Source: Pseudomonas azerbaijanoccidentalis
GTDB taxonomy: Bacteria > Pseudomonadota > Gammaproteobacteria > Pseudomonadales > Pseudomonadaceae
Assembly (NCBI RefSeq): GCF_019145495.1
Contig: NZ_JAHSTU010000011.1
Location: forward strand, 62,001 to 126,000
Reading direction: 5' to 3'
Length of the DNA stretch: 64,000 bases
In this document: piece by piece, positions 26,239 through 33,811 of the stretch
Layout of the letters: the number at the start of each line of letters is the position of its first letter
Numbering within the stretch: the first letter of the stretch is position 1
The notes under the pieces: model-generated
What the model was told of the DNA's origin: nothing
Databases searched by the model: none
The model's input: only the letters and a program-made list of their open reading frames with translations
Translations under genes and position numbers: made by a program

Positions 26239-27513
26239 ATGAGTGATCGTCGAGTAGTTGTCACAGGGATGGGCCTTGTATCTCCGCTGGGTAGCGGGGT
26301 GGAAGTGGTTTGGCAGCGCCTGTTGGCCGGGGGCTCCGGGCTGCGCAACCTGCCGGATGAGGTGGTCGCCGATTTACCGGCCAAGGTTGGCGGTGCGGTG
26401 CCAAGCGTCGCGGACGATGCCGAAGCAGGGTTCGACCCGGACCTGGCGACACCGCCCAAAGAGCAGAAGAAGATGGACCGTTTCATTATGTTCGCCATGG
26501 AAGCGGCGCGTCAGGCGTTGGAGCAGGCCGGCTGGCAGGCGCAGACTGCCGACGCCCAGGAACGTACGGCGACCATTATCGGCTCGGGTGTGGGTGGTTT
26601 CGGCGCGATTGCCGATGCCGTGCGCACAACAGATAGCCGTGGCCCACGGCGTTTGTCGCCGTTCACCATTCCATCATTTCTGGTCAATCTGGCGGCGGGA
26701 CACGTGTCGATTCAGCACGGCTTCAAAGGCCCGCTGGGTGCGCCGGTAACGGCGTGTGCCGCCGGGGTCCAGGCCATCGGCGATGCGGCGCGATTGATTC
26801 GTTCCGGCGAGGCGGACATTGCCGTGTGTGGCGGCGCTGAAGCCGCGATCGACCGGGTCAGCCTTGCCGGGTTTGCGGCGGCGCGTGCCTTGTCCAGCGG
26901 TTACAACGACACCCCGGAACGTGCCTCGCGGCCGTTCGACAGTGGCCGCGATGGCTTTGTCATGGGCGAGGGTTCGGGTTTGCTGGTGATCGAGTCGCTG
27001 GAGCATGCCTTGGCCCGAGGCGCTCAACCGTTGGCTGAACTGGTCGGTTACGGCACCAGCGCGGACGCCTATCACCTGACCGCAGGGCCGGAAGACGGCA
27101 GTGGCGCGCGTCGTGCGATGTCGCTGGCCTTGGCTCAGGCGGGTATTGCGCCTGAACAGGTTCAGCACCTGAATGCCCATGCCACCTCAACCCCGGTCGG
27201 GGACTTGGGTGAGCTGGCGGCGATCAAGTCGCTGTTTGGCGCGGATAACAAGATTGCGGTGACATCGACCAAATCGGCTACCGGGCATCTGCTGGGTGCC
27301 GCCGGGGGGATTGAGGCGATCTTCACGCTGTTGGCCATCAGGGATCAGATCGTGCCGGCGACCCTTAATCTGGATAACCCGGACCCTGCTGCCCAAGGTG
27401 TGGACATTGTCCACGGTAAAGCCAGGCCGATGACCATCGAGTACGCATTGTCCAACGGCTTCGGCTTCGGGGGGGTGAATGCCAGCGTGTTGTTCAAGCG
27501 CTGGAACGGTTAG
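26239..27513 (+). CDS. Beta-ketoacyl-ACP synthase II, FabF-like
   Basis: A 424-residue condensing enzyme. Cys173 in VTACAAGVQA is the nucleophile, and the two active-site histidines lie in NAHATSTPVGD and KSATGHLLGAAGG. It elongates acyl-ACP with malonyl-ACP. The standard fabF sits in the fab operon with acpP, so this isolated copy beside an SDR and a TetR gene is a paralogue (FabF2-like), possibly for special fatty acids or under regulated use. Its 3' end overlaps the convergent TetR gene by four bases. Confidence 0.9.
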   Translation: MSDRRVVVTGMGLVSPLGSGVEVVWQRLLAGGSGLRNLPDEVVADLPAKVGGAVPSVADDAEAGFDPDLATPPKEQKKMDRFIMFAMEAARQALEQAGWQAQTADAQERTATIIGSGVGGFGAIADAVRTTDSRGPRRLSPFTIPSFLVNLAAGHVSIQHGFKGPLGAPVTACAAGVQAIGDAARLIRSGEADIAVCGGAEAAIDRVSLAGFAAARALSSGYNDTPERASRPFDSGRDGFVMGEGSGLLVIESLEHALARGAQPLAELVGYGTSADAYHLTAGPEDGSGARRAMSLALAQAGIAPEQVQHLNAHATSTPVGDLGELAAIKSLFGADNKIAVTSTKSATGHLLGAAGGIEAIFTLLAIRDQIVPATLNLDNPDPAAQGVDIVHGKARPMTIEYALSNGFGFGGVNASVLFKRWNG

Positions 27514-28067
27514 GTCTGGGACTGGTTCAAGTGGGTTCGCGTGACGTCGAGAATCTGCTGGGCCAGCTCGGTATTCTCGACGCTGCGTGAAAGCAGCAAT
27601 GCGCCCACCAGCGTCGACATGATGACGATGCTGCGATCCACGGTGTTTGCACCTTCAAGCGAGTCTTGAATCTGTTTAAGGCGAGCATTGAGTACTACGT
27701 CAGACGTCGGACTCGGCTGCCCGCGCATGCCGAGTTCCGATGACATGGTCAGCAGCGGGCACCCTTCGTGGGGCGAAGTCTGATGCCATTCGGACAGATA
27801 AGTATTGATGAACGCTTCCAGCGGGCGTTCTTCAGCGAAGATCTGGGCGCATAACCCATCCACCTGCTTTCCCGCCTCTTGCAGCGCTTTTTCCACCAGT
27901 TCGTCCTTGGACTTGAAGTGCGAATAAAAGCCACCGTGAGTCAAGCCCAGCGCCTTCATCAAAGGTTGCAGGCCGGTCGCGCCGATACCGTCACGGCGAA
28001 AGCGTTCCGAAGCTTCCTTGATGATGCGTTGGTGGGTCTGGGCTTTATGGTCCTGCGAGTAACGCAT
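27510..28067 (-). CDS. TetR/AcrR family transcriptional regulator
   Basis: A 185-residue repressor. The N-terminal helix-turn-helix includes RIIKEASERFRRDGIGATG and LTHGGFYSHFKSKDELV (about residues 14-60); the C-terminal ligand domain is of the LmrA/YxaF type, with HEGCPLLTMSSELG. The start ending at 28067 is chosen because GGAG precedes it by about seven bases; a start six codons upstream has no such site. It is convergent with the FabF-like gene, so it may control the SDR/FabF pair or itself. Ligand unknown. Confidence 0.88.
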   Translation of the reverse strand: MRYSQDHKAQTHQRIIKEASERFRRDGIGATGLQPLMKALGLTHGGFYSHFKSKDELVEKALQEAGKQVDGLCAQIFAEERPLEAFINTYLSEWHQTSPHEGCPLLTMSSELGMRGQPSPTSDVVLNARLKQIQDSLEGANTVDRSIVIMSTLVGALLLSRSVENTELAQQILDVTRTHLNQSQT

Positions 28068-28239
28068 CTGATATCTCCACATCAATGCCCCCCATAGTAA
28101 CCAATGAAAATTGGATGGTGACTGTACTTCTACTTCTAAAAAGCATGCAGATGCGTCGAACTTGGTTCAAACGCGCATAAGTACTGGCACGAATAGTGAT
28201 TACTCATTTGCTGAAGATTGTTGAACAATTCTGAGGCGG
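28068..28239. promoter_or_regulatory. Divergent promoter region between TetR and GntR genes
   Basis: A 172-base AT-rich interval between two divergent regulator genes. It must contain both promoters; no convincing palindrome for either protein was singled out by eye. Confidence 0.35.
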
Positions 28240-28899
28240 ATGCGTATGAACAGCGGACTTTCATTGGCCGATCACATCACGTTGGAGTTGCGCGCCGACA
28301 TCATCGGCGGCCGTTTAATGCCCGGTATGGCGCTGGTTGAAAACGATCTTGTGTCCGCCTACAACGCTTCGCGCAACACCATCCGTGAAGCCTTGCACCG
28401 GTTGGGGCAGGAAGGGCTGACCCGCTATGTGCGCAACAAGGGCGTGATGGTGCGTCGACTGGATGTCGATGATGTGCGCGACCTGTTCAGGGTCCGGCGT
28501 ACGCTGGAGCTGCAAGCCATCCACACCTGTCGCCCGCTGCGGGATGATCAATCCGACCGGATGCTCGACGCCCTGGAGGCTACCGAGCTGGCCCGGCAGC
28601 GTGAGGATTGGCGCGCCGTCGGCACCCACAGTCTGGCGTTTCATCAACACGTCGTCGGATTGCTGCGCAGTCCACTCTTTGATGAGTTCTTCACCAATGT
28701 GGTCGCGCAACTGCGCCTGGTGTTTTGCACCGCACCAGACGAGTCGAGTTTTCAGGCGCCGTGGCTGATTCGCGACCGGCAGATCCATGAGTTGCTCATC
28801 GAGGGTGACAAACACGCCGCCGAGGAGGCGATGAGCCTCTATCTCGACGATTCCGAACACCAACTGTTGCAAATGCTCAATCCATCTTCCCATCACTGA
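28240..28899 (+). CDS. GntR family transcriptional regulator, FadR/FCD subfamily
   Basis: A 219-residue regulator. The N-terminal winged helix includes LADHITLELRADIIGGRL and SRNTIREALHRLGQEGL (about residues 9-60); the C-terminal all-helical FCD domain shows LFRVRRTLEL and the metal-binding histidine in FHQHVVGLL. It probably controls the DUF1989 gene 15 bases downstream in response to a small carboxylate or amino compound. Two in-frame starts (28240, 28246) share the GAGGCGG ribosome site; the second is equally likely. Confidence 0.9.
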   Translation: MRMNSGLSLADHITLELRADIIGGRLMPGMALVENDLVSAYNASRNTIREALHRLGQEGLTRYVRNKGVMVRRLDVDDVRDLFRVRRTLELQAIHTCRPLRDDQSDRMLDALEATELARQREDWRAVGTHSLAFHQHVVGLLRSPLFDEFFTNVVAQLRLVFCTAPDESSFQAPWLIRDRQIHELLIEGDKHAAEEAMSLYLDDSEHQLLQMLNPSSHH

Positions 28900-28914
28900 T
28901 CGAGGATTCTTGCC

Positions 28915-29763
28915 ATGTACAAAGACTATCCGGCGGCCTATCAAGTCAGCAAAGGCTCAGCCTTGCAGGTGGACAAGGCGTTTTACGAGCGGGTGCGCGA
29001 TGCGAAGGATGGGCGCACGCTGATCGAGTCTTTCGAAGTACCGATCCGCACCGGTCGAGCCTGGAAGGTGTCGGCCGGGCATGTGTTCCGGGTGACCACC
29101 CCGGTTGGCCCGCAGGTGGGTGACTTTAATGTCTGGAATGCCAACGATCCCCGCGAACGTTTGTGGGCGTCACGCACTCGGCAGTTGCAAGGCGCACACG
29201 TCAGCACCCATGACCGACTCTGGTCGAACCTGCCGTTTCTGCGACCGCTGGTAACCATTACCGATGACAGCCTGGCCGGGTATGGCATCGACGAACACGG
29301 CGGTCGCCTGCACGATTTGCTCGGCACGCGCTGTGATCCCTATGTGAATAAAATGCTCACCGGCGAAGATTTCCATCATCACTGTCACTCCAACCTGACC
29401 CGTGCGGTATTGCCCCACGGCCTGACCGAATTCGATGTGCACGACGTGCTGAACATTTTCCAGTGCACGGGCCTGAACCACGACGACATGTACTTCATGA
29501 AGGCCTGCCCGGCGCAGAAGGGTGATTATCTGGAGTTCTTTGCCGAGATCGATCTGCTGTGCGCACTGTCGACCTGCCCGGGCGGCGATCTGTCGCTGGC
29601 GATGTGGGGGCCGGATGCGCAGGATCCGTTGAGCGTCTGTCGCCCGTTGGGAGTGGAAATTTATCGTCTGGAAGATGCGTTGCTCGAAGGCTGGAGCCAG
29701 CCGGAGCGAGCGGCGTACAAGGGCCTGCATGGCTTGCATATCGCTAAGGCGGATTGGGAATAA
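28915..29763 (+). CDS. DUF1989 (urea carboxylase-associated type) protein
   Basis: A 282-residue cytoplasmic protein of the DUF1989 family, whose members sit beside urea carboxylase/allophanate hydrolase genes and have been linked to carboxyguanidine or related nitrogen metabolism. FHHHCHSNL and FQCTGLNHDD provide clustered His/Cys/Asp residues that could bind metal, and CPGGDLS is a conserved C-terminal block. Here there is no urea carboxylase, only a GntR regulator upstream, so the substrate is open. The protein is slightly longer than typical UAAP1/UAAP2 members. Confidence 0.75.
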   Translation: MYKDYPAAYQVSKGSALQVDKAFYERVRDAKDGRTLIESFEVPIRTGRAWKVSAGHVFRVTTPVGPQVGDFNVWNANDPRERLWASRTRQLQGAHVSTHDRLWSNLPFLRPLVTITDDSLAGYGIDEHGGRLHDLLGTRCDPYVNKMLTGEDFHHHCHSNLTRAVLPHGLTEFDVHDVLNIFQCTGLNHDDMYFMKACPAQKGDYLEFFAEIDLLCALSTCPGGDLSLAMWGPDAQDPLSVCRPLGVEIYRLEDALLEGWSQPERAAYKGLHGLHIAKADWE

Positions 29764-29772
29764 CAAGAGCAA

Positions 29773-29839
29773 AAAGATCGCAGCCTTCGGCAGGTCCTAC
29801 AGGGTAACGCGTGTAGGAGCTGCCGAAGGTTGCGATCTT
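29773..29839. repeat. Inverted REP-like pair
   Basis: AGATCGCAGCCTTCGGCAG and its near complement facing it (GTAGGAGCTGCCGAAGG...GATCTT) surround a 13-base spacer. It is a typical Pseudomonas REP doublet in the gap between two convergent genes. Confidence 0.8.
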
Positions 29840-29842
29840 GAT

Positions 29843-30010
29843 TTAGCGGTCCTGCGCTTCCTTGGCGTCCATTTCCGCATTGCGTTCGGCGACGCGTTTG
29901 CGCTGTTCATCGGTCAGCTCAACCTTGTTGGCGGTGTCGCGCAGCATCATCAAACCGCCAACGATAGAGCCGATGGCTACCACCAGAATCAACCAGGCAT
30001 ACCAGGGCAT
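29843..30010 (-). CDS. DUF2897 family small membrane protein
   Basis: A 55-residue protein: one N-terminal membrane span (WYAWLILVVAIGSIVGGLMML) followed by a charged helix rich in Glu, Arg and Lys. The ATG ending at 30010 is preceded by GGAG in AAGGAGAGTCCT; the longer frame upstream has no support. Small conserved Pseudomonas proteins of this form carry the DUF2897 name. Function unknown. Confidence 0.8.
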   Translation of the reverse strand: MPWYAWLILVVAIGSIVGGLMMLRDTANKVELTDEQRKRVAERNAEMDAKEAQDR

Positions 30011-30148
30011 AGGACTCTCCTTGAGGGCAGGTCGGTTGGCGAGTTTCGCCAACCGGACGTGCATACCACTTTGGAGCGATGAGCGTTCACGGCAGTTCCA
30101 TCGCAGTGGTTTCATTCTATGCCTGTTTGGTCCAATCCCACATGTCGC

Positions 30149-30231
30149 TGTAGGAGCTGCCGCAGGCTGCGATCTCTTGATCTTGAAAAATCGGGATCAA
30201 AAGATCGCAGCCTGCGTCAGCTCCTACAGGA
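30149..30231. repeat. Inverted REP-like pair
   Basis: CTGTAGGAGCTGCCGCAGG...GATC and the inverted copy GATCGCAGCCTGCGTCAGCT...CTACAG face each other around a spacer that contains its own short inverted repeat. It lies just after the stop of the permease gene at 30240 and may aid 3' end formation. Confidence 0.8.
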
Positions 30232-30239
30232 GATTGCGT

Positions 30240-31604
30240 TTATAACCCGGTCAGCATCGCATCCGCTGGTGCGTCGGCACGCAGTTGCGCCGTGAGCATG
30301 AAGTACACGAAACCCACCGCCATGAAGGCAAGGAAGATCAGGCCGATCAGCGTGTTGAACCAGGCCATGGCCACCAGGCACACCACCGCCAGCAGCAGTG
30401 CAATGAACGGCACCAGTGGGTAGCAGGGTGCGCGGAAAGTGCGCTCCAGGTTCGGTTCGGTTTTACGCAGTTTGAACAGGCTGAGCATGCTCATGATGTA
30501 CATCACGATGGCGCCGAACACGGCCATGGTGATCATCGCCGCTGTCAGCGTCATGCCGCCCAGGTTTATCAAGCCATCGCTGTAGATGGCCGCAATGCCG
30601 ATCACGCCGCCAGCGATGATTGCCCGATGCGGCGTTTGGAAGCGCGACAGCTTGGCCAGTGAGGCCGGCAGGTAACCCGCGCGGGCCAGGGCGAAGAACT
30701 GCCGAGAGTAGCCGAGGATGATTCCGTGGAAGCTCGCGACCAGTCCGAACAGGCCGATCCACACCAGCATGTGCAGCCAGCCGGAGCTTTCCCCGACCAC
30801 GGTTTTCATTGCCTGCGGTAGCGGGTCGTTGATATTCGACAGGGTGCGCCAGTCACCGACGCCACCGGCAAAGAACATCACGCCCATGGCCAACACCACC
30901 AGGGTCAGGATGCCGCTGATGTAGGCCTTTGGAATGGTGCGCTTCGGGTCCTTGGCTTCTTCGGCAGCCATGGCCGCGCCTTCGATGGCGAGGAAGAACC
31001 AGATCGCAAACGGGATCGCCGCGAACATCCCGGCAATCGCCGGTGCGCCGAACACATCGGAGCCGGCCCAACCGTTGAGAGCAAAGTTACTGAAGCTGAA
31101 GGCTGGCGCGACCACGCCCATGAACACCAGCAATTCCGCCACGGCCAGCACGCAGACCACCAGCTCAAAGGTCGCGGCCAGCTTCACGCCAAGAATGTTC
31201 AGTCCCATGAACACGATGTAGGCACCGACCGCCGCGTGCTTCGGATCGAGGGCGGGAAATTGCACATTAAGGTAGGCGCCAATGGCCAACGCGATGGCCG
31301 GCGGGGCGAAGACAAATTCGATCAAGGTGGCCAGCCCGGCGATCAATCCGCCTTTCTCGCCAAACGCGCGACGGCTGTAGGCAAACGGTCCGCCCGCGTG
31401 AGGAATGGCGGTGGTCAGCTCGGTGAAACTGAAGATGAAACAGGTGTACATGGTGGCGACCATGAACGAGGTCACCAGAAAGCCCAGCGTTCCGGCCACG
31501 CCCCAGCCATAACTCCAGCCGAAATACTCCCCGGAAATCACCAGCCCGACCGCAATGCCCCACAAGTGCAACGTGCCCAGCGTGGGTTTGAGTTGTGTGT
31601 TCAT
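30240..31604 (-). CDS. eat: Ethanolamine permease (APC superfamily)
   Basis: A 454-residue transporter with twelve predicted spans. LGTLHLWGIAVGLVISGEYF at the start, with the GLVISGEYFGWSYG block, is typical of ethanolamine permeases of the Eat type, and FVFAPPAIALAIGAYL and IEGAAMAAEEAKDPKR fit too. It would import ethanolamine as carbon and nitrogen source. The eutBC ammonia-lyase and exaC-like genes that normally accompany it are not adjacent in this window. A spermidine/amino-acid permease is a weaker alternative. Confidence 0.82.
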   Translation of the reverse strand: MNTQLKPTLGTLHLWGIAVGLVISGEYFGWSYGWGVAGTLGFLVTSFMVATMYTCFIFSFTELTTAIPHAGGPFAYSRRAFGEKGGLIAGLATLIEFVFAPPAIALAIGAYLNVQFPALDPKHAAVGAYIVFMGLNILGVKLAATFELVVCVLAVAELLVFMGVVAPAFSFSNFALNGWAGSDVFGAPAIAGMFAAIPFAIWFFLAIEGAAMAAEEAKDPKRTIPKAYISGILTLVVLAMGVMFFAGGVGDWRTLSNINDPLPQAMKTVVGESSGWLHMLVWIGLFGLVASFHGIILGYSRQFFALARAGYLPASLAKLSRFQTPHRAIIAGGVIGIAAIYSDGLINLGGMTLTAAMITMAVFGAIVMYIMSMLSLFKLRKTEPNLERTFRAPCYPLVPFIALLLAVVCLVAMAWFNTLIGLIFLAFMAVGFVYFMLTAQLRADAPADAMLTGL

Positions 31605-31774
31605 GCGTTGCTCCCTGAACGGATTGGAAAGCTCGGGGGAGGGCGTGTGCAGTGGGCGTGCCAGTGTTGTGATGGCAGTCGTAAAGCGTAAAAAGGTGTC
31701 GTTTCGGGGATGTTCGCTGCTGGATTAGCGCTTTTTGTGCGCCAGTTGGGGGCGTTGTTGCCTGTTCTGGCGCT

Positions 31775-31855
31775 ATCGCGAGCAGGCTCGCTCCCACAGG
31801 TTTTTGCTGTGCACGGGCGTACGCATTCCTCTGTGGGAGCGAGCCTGCTCGCGAT
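31775..31855. repeat. Inverted REP-like pair (second family)
   Basis: ATCGCGAGCAGGCTCGCTCC and its inverted copy (GGAGCGAGCCTGCTCGCGAT) flank a spacer of about 40 bases. This is the CTCCCAC repeat family found also at 35896 and 40106. Confidence 0.85.
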
Positions 31856-31900
31856 TGAGGCCCGCCCGGACACCGCTGTAACAAAGCCATAAACCCACTC

Positions 31901-31950
31901 TTTACGCATTCTTTACGCCCCGCCAACACCCTCGGTCTCGTTCCTTTACA
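31901..31950 (+). promoter_or_regulatory. Candidate KdpE-binding direct repeats upstream of kdpF
   Basis: TTTACGC occurs at 31901-31907 and 31912-31918, one helical turn apart (11 bases), with a third TTTACA at 31945-31950. KdpE of E. coli binds T-rich TTTA-type repeats upstream of kdpF, so these are plausible sites. The exact transcription start was not identified. Confidence 0.4.
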
Positions 31951-32008
31951 CCCTCCCTCCCGACAATGACTCCACACGCGGCAATACGCCGTAACACGGA
32001 GAACTTCC

Positions 32009-32098
32009 ATGAGCGTTCTGGACGGGGTGTCACTGCTGTTGGCAGTGGGGCTGTTCATTTATCTGTTGGTTGCGCTGTTGCGCGCGGACCGGAACTAG
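32009..32098 (+). CDS. kdpF: K+-transporting ATPase small subunit KdpF
   Basis: A 29-residue single-span hydrophobic peptide, MSVLDGVSLLLAVGLFIYL followed by LVALLRADRN, matching KdpF in length, in topology and in its place eight bases upstream of kdpA. It stabilises the KdpFABC complex in the inner membrane. It was found by translating the gap upstream of kdpA. CGGAG precedes the ATG. Confidence 0.92.
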   Translation: MSVLDGVSLLLAVGLFIYLLVALLRADRN

Positions 32099-32106
32099 GA
32101 GCGGCT

Positions 32107-33801
32107 ATGCACAGTTATGACTATTGGCTGATCCTCGCGTTTTTCGCGGTGGTGTTGGTCCCGGCGCCGTTTCTCGGGCGCTTCTACTACAAGGTCATGG
32201 AAGGCCAGCGCACCTGGTTGACGCCGATCCTCGGCCCGGTGGAGCGCGGATGCTATCGCGTGGCGGGCGTCGATCCGCATGCCGAACAGAGTTGGCAGAA
32301 GTACACGCTGGCCTTGCTCGCGTTCAACCTCGCGGGCTTCTTGCTGTTGTTCGCGATCCTGTTGTTCCAAGACCACTTGCCGCTCAATCCGCAGAATCTT
32401 CCGGGCCAGGAGTGGACGCTGGCATTCAACACCGCCATCAGTTTCATGACCAACACTAACTGGCAGGCCTACAGCGGCGAAGCTTCGCTGAGCTATCTGA
32501 GCCAGATGGTCGGCCTCACCGTGCAAAACTTCGTCAGCGCCGCCACCGGCCTGGCGGTTTTGGTTGCGCTGTGCCGTGGCATCGGCCGCAAGTCCACTGC
32601 ATCGCTCGGCAACTTCTGGGTCGACATGACCCGGGCCACCCTCTACGGCCTGCTGCCGTTGTGCCTGCTGCTGGCGCTGTACCTGGTGTGGCAAGGCGTA
32701 CCGCAGACCTTCGCGCAATACGTGAATGCGGTGACGATGCAGGGCGTTGATCAAGTGATCCCGCTCGGCCCAGCCGCCAGCCAGATTGCGATCAAACAAC
32801 TGGGCACCAACGGCGGTGGTTTCTTCGGCGTCAACTCGGCGCATCCGTTCGAGAACCCGACGGCGTGGAGCAACCTGTTCGAGATGGCTTCGATCATTCT
32901 GATCCCCGTCGCGCTGGTCTTCACCTTCGGCCATTACGTGAAAGACCTGCGCCAGAGCCGCGCAATCATCGCCTGCATGCTGGCGCTGTTCCTGATCGGC
33001 GGCGCGACCTCTATGTGGGCCGAGTACCAACCGACCCCGGCCCTGAACAACGCCGCCGTTGAACAGACCGCGCCGCTGGAAGGCAAGGAAGCACGCTTCG
33101 GCACCACCGCCACCGTGCTGTGGTCGGTGACCACCACCGCGGCTTCGAACGGCTCGGTCAACGGCATGCACGACAGCCTCAACCCGCTGAGCGGCATGGT
33201 CGCGCTGGTCAACATGATGGTCGGTGAAGTGATCTTCGGCGGTGTCGGCGCCGGGCTTTACGGCATGTTGCTCAACGTGCTGATCGCGGTGTTTCTCGCC
33301 GGCCTGATGATTGGCCGCACGCCGGAATACCTCGGCAAGAAACTCCAGGCCAGGGAAGTGCAATTGCTCGTGGTGACCTTGATGGTCATGCCGATCGGCG
33401 TGCTGGTGCTCGGTGCGATAGCCGCGAGCCTGCCCGGCCCGGTGGCCTCGGTGAGTAACCCTGGCGCCCACGGTTTCAGCCAGTTGCTTTACGCCTACAC
33501 CTCGGCCAGTGCCAACAACGGCTCGGCGTTTGGTGGCTTCGGCGCCAACACTCCGTTCCACAACCTGATGCTGGGCTTGGGCATGTTGATCGGTCGCTTC
33601 GGCTACATCCTCCCGGTTCTGGCATTGGCCGGCAGCCTGGCGATGAAGAAAACCGCACCGATCGGCCAGAACAGTTTCCCGACCCACGGCCCGCTGTTCG
33701 TGACCCTGCTGACCGTGACCATTTTGCTTGTGGGTGGTTTGACCTTCCTGCCGACTTTGGCACTGGGTCCTATCGCTGAACATTTGAGCATGGGCTTCTA
33801 A
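32107..33801 (+). CDS. kdpA: K+-transporting ATPase subunit A
   Basis: A 564-residue inner-membrane subunit with about ten spans that selects K+ and carries the pore. The start at 32107 (MHSYDYWLILAFFAVVL) fits the KdpA N-terminus and follows TAGGAGCGGCT. Selectivity-filter blocks include TNTNWQAYSGE, LGTNGGGFFGVNSAHPFENP and SASANNGSAFGGF. It belongs to the superfamily of K+ transporters (TrkH/KtrB-like repeats). A ten-base gap leads to kdpB. Confidence 0.97.
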   Translation: MHSYDYWLILAFFAVVLVPAPFLGRFYYKVMEGQRTWLTPILGPVERGCYRVAGVDPHAEQSWQKYTLALLAFNLAGFLLLFAILLFQDHLPLNPQNLPGQEWTLAFNTAISFMTNTNWQAYSGEASLSYLSQMVGLTVQNFVSAATGLAVLVALCRGIGRKSTASLGNFWVDMTRATLYGLLPLCLLLALYLVWQGVPQTFAQYVNAVTMQGVDQVIPLGPAASQIAIKQLGTNGGGFFGVNSAHPFENPTAWSNLFEMASIILIPVALVFTFGHYVKDLRQSRAIIACMLALFLIGGATSMWAEYQPTPALNNAAVEQTAPLEGKEARFGTTATVLWSVTTTAASNGSVNGMHDSLNPLSGMVALVNMMVGEVIFGGVGAGLYGMLLNVLIAVFLAGLMIGRTPEYLGKKLQAREVQLLVVTLMVMPIGVLVLGAIAASLPGPVASVSNPGAHGFSQLLYAYTSASANNGSAFGGFGANTPFHNLMLGLGMLIGRFGYILPVLALAGSLAMKKTAPIGQNSFPTHGPLFVTLLTVTILLVGGLTFLPTLALGPIAEHLSMGF

Positions 33802-33811
33802 GGAATCCATC

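Larger units (their letters stand above)
31605..32008. other. Divergent intergenic region between eat and kdpF
   Basis: About 400 bases without a gene. It contains a REP-like pair at 31775-31855 and candidate KdpE sites at 31901-31950. Promoters for the divergent permease and kdp operon must lie here. Confidence 0.5.
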
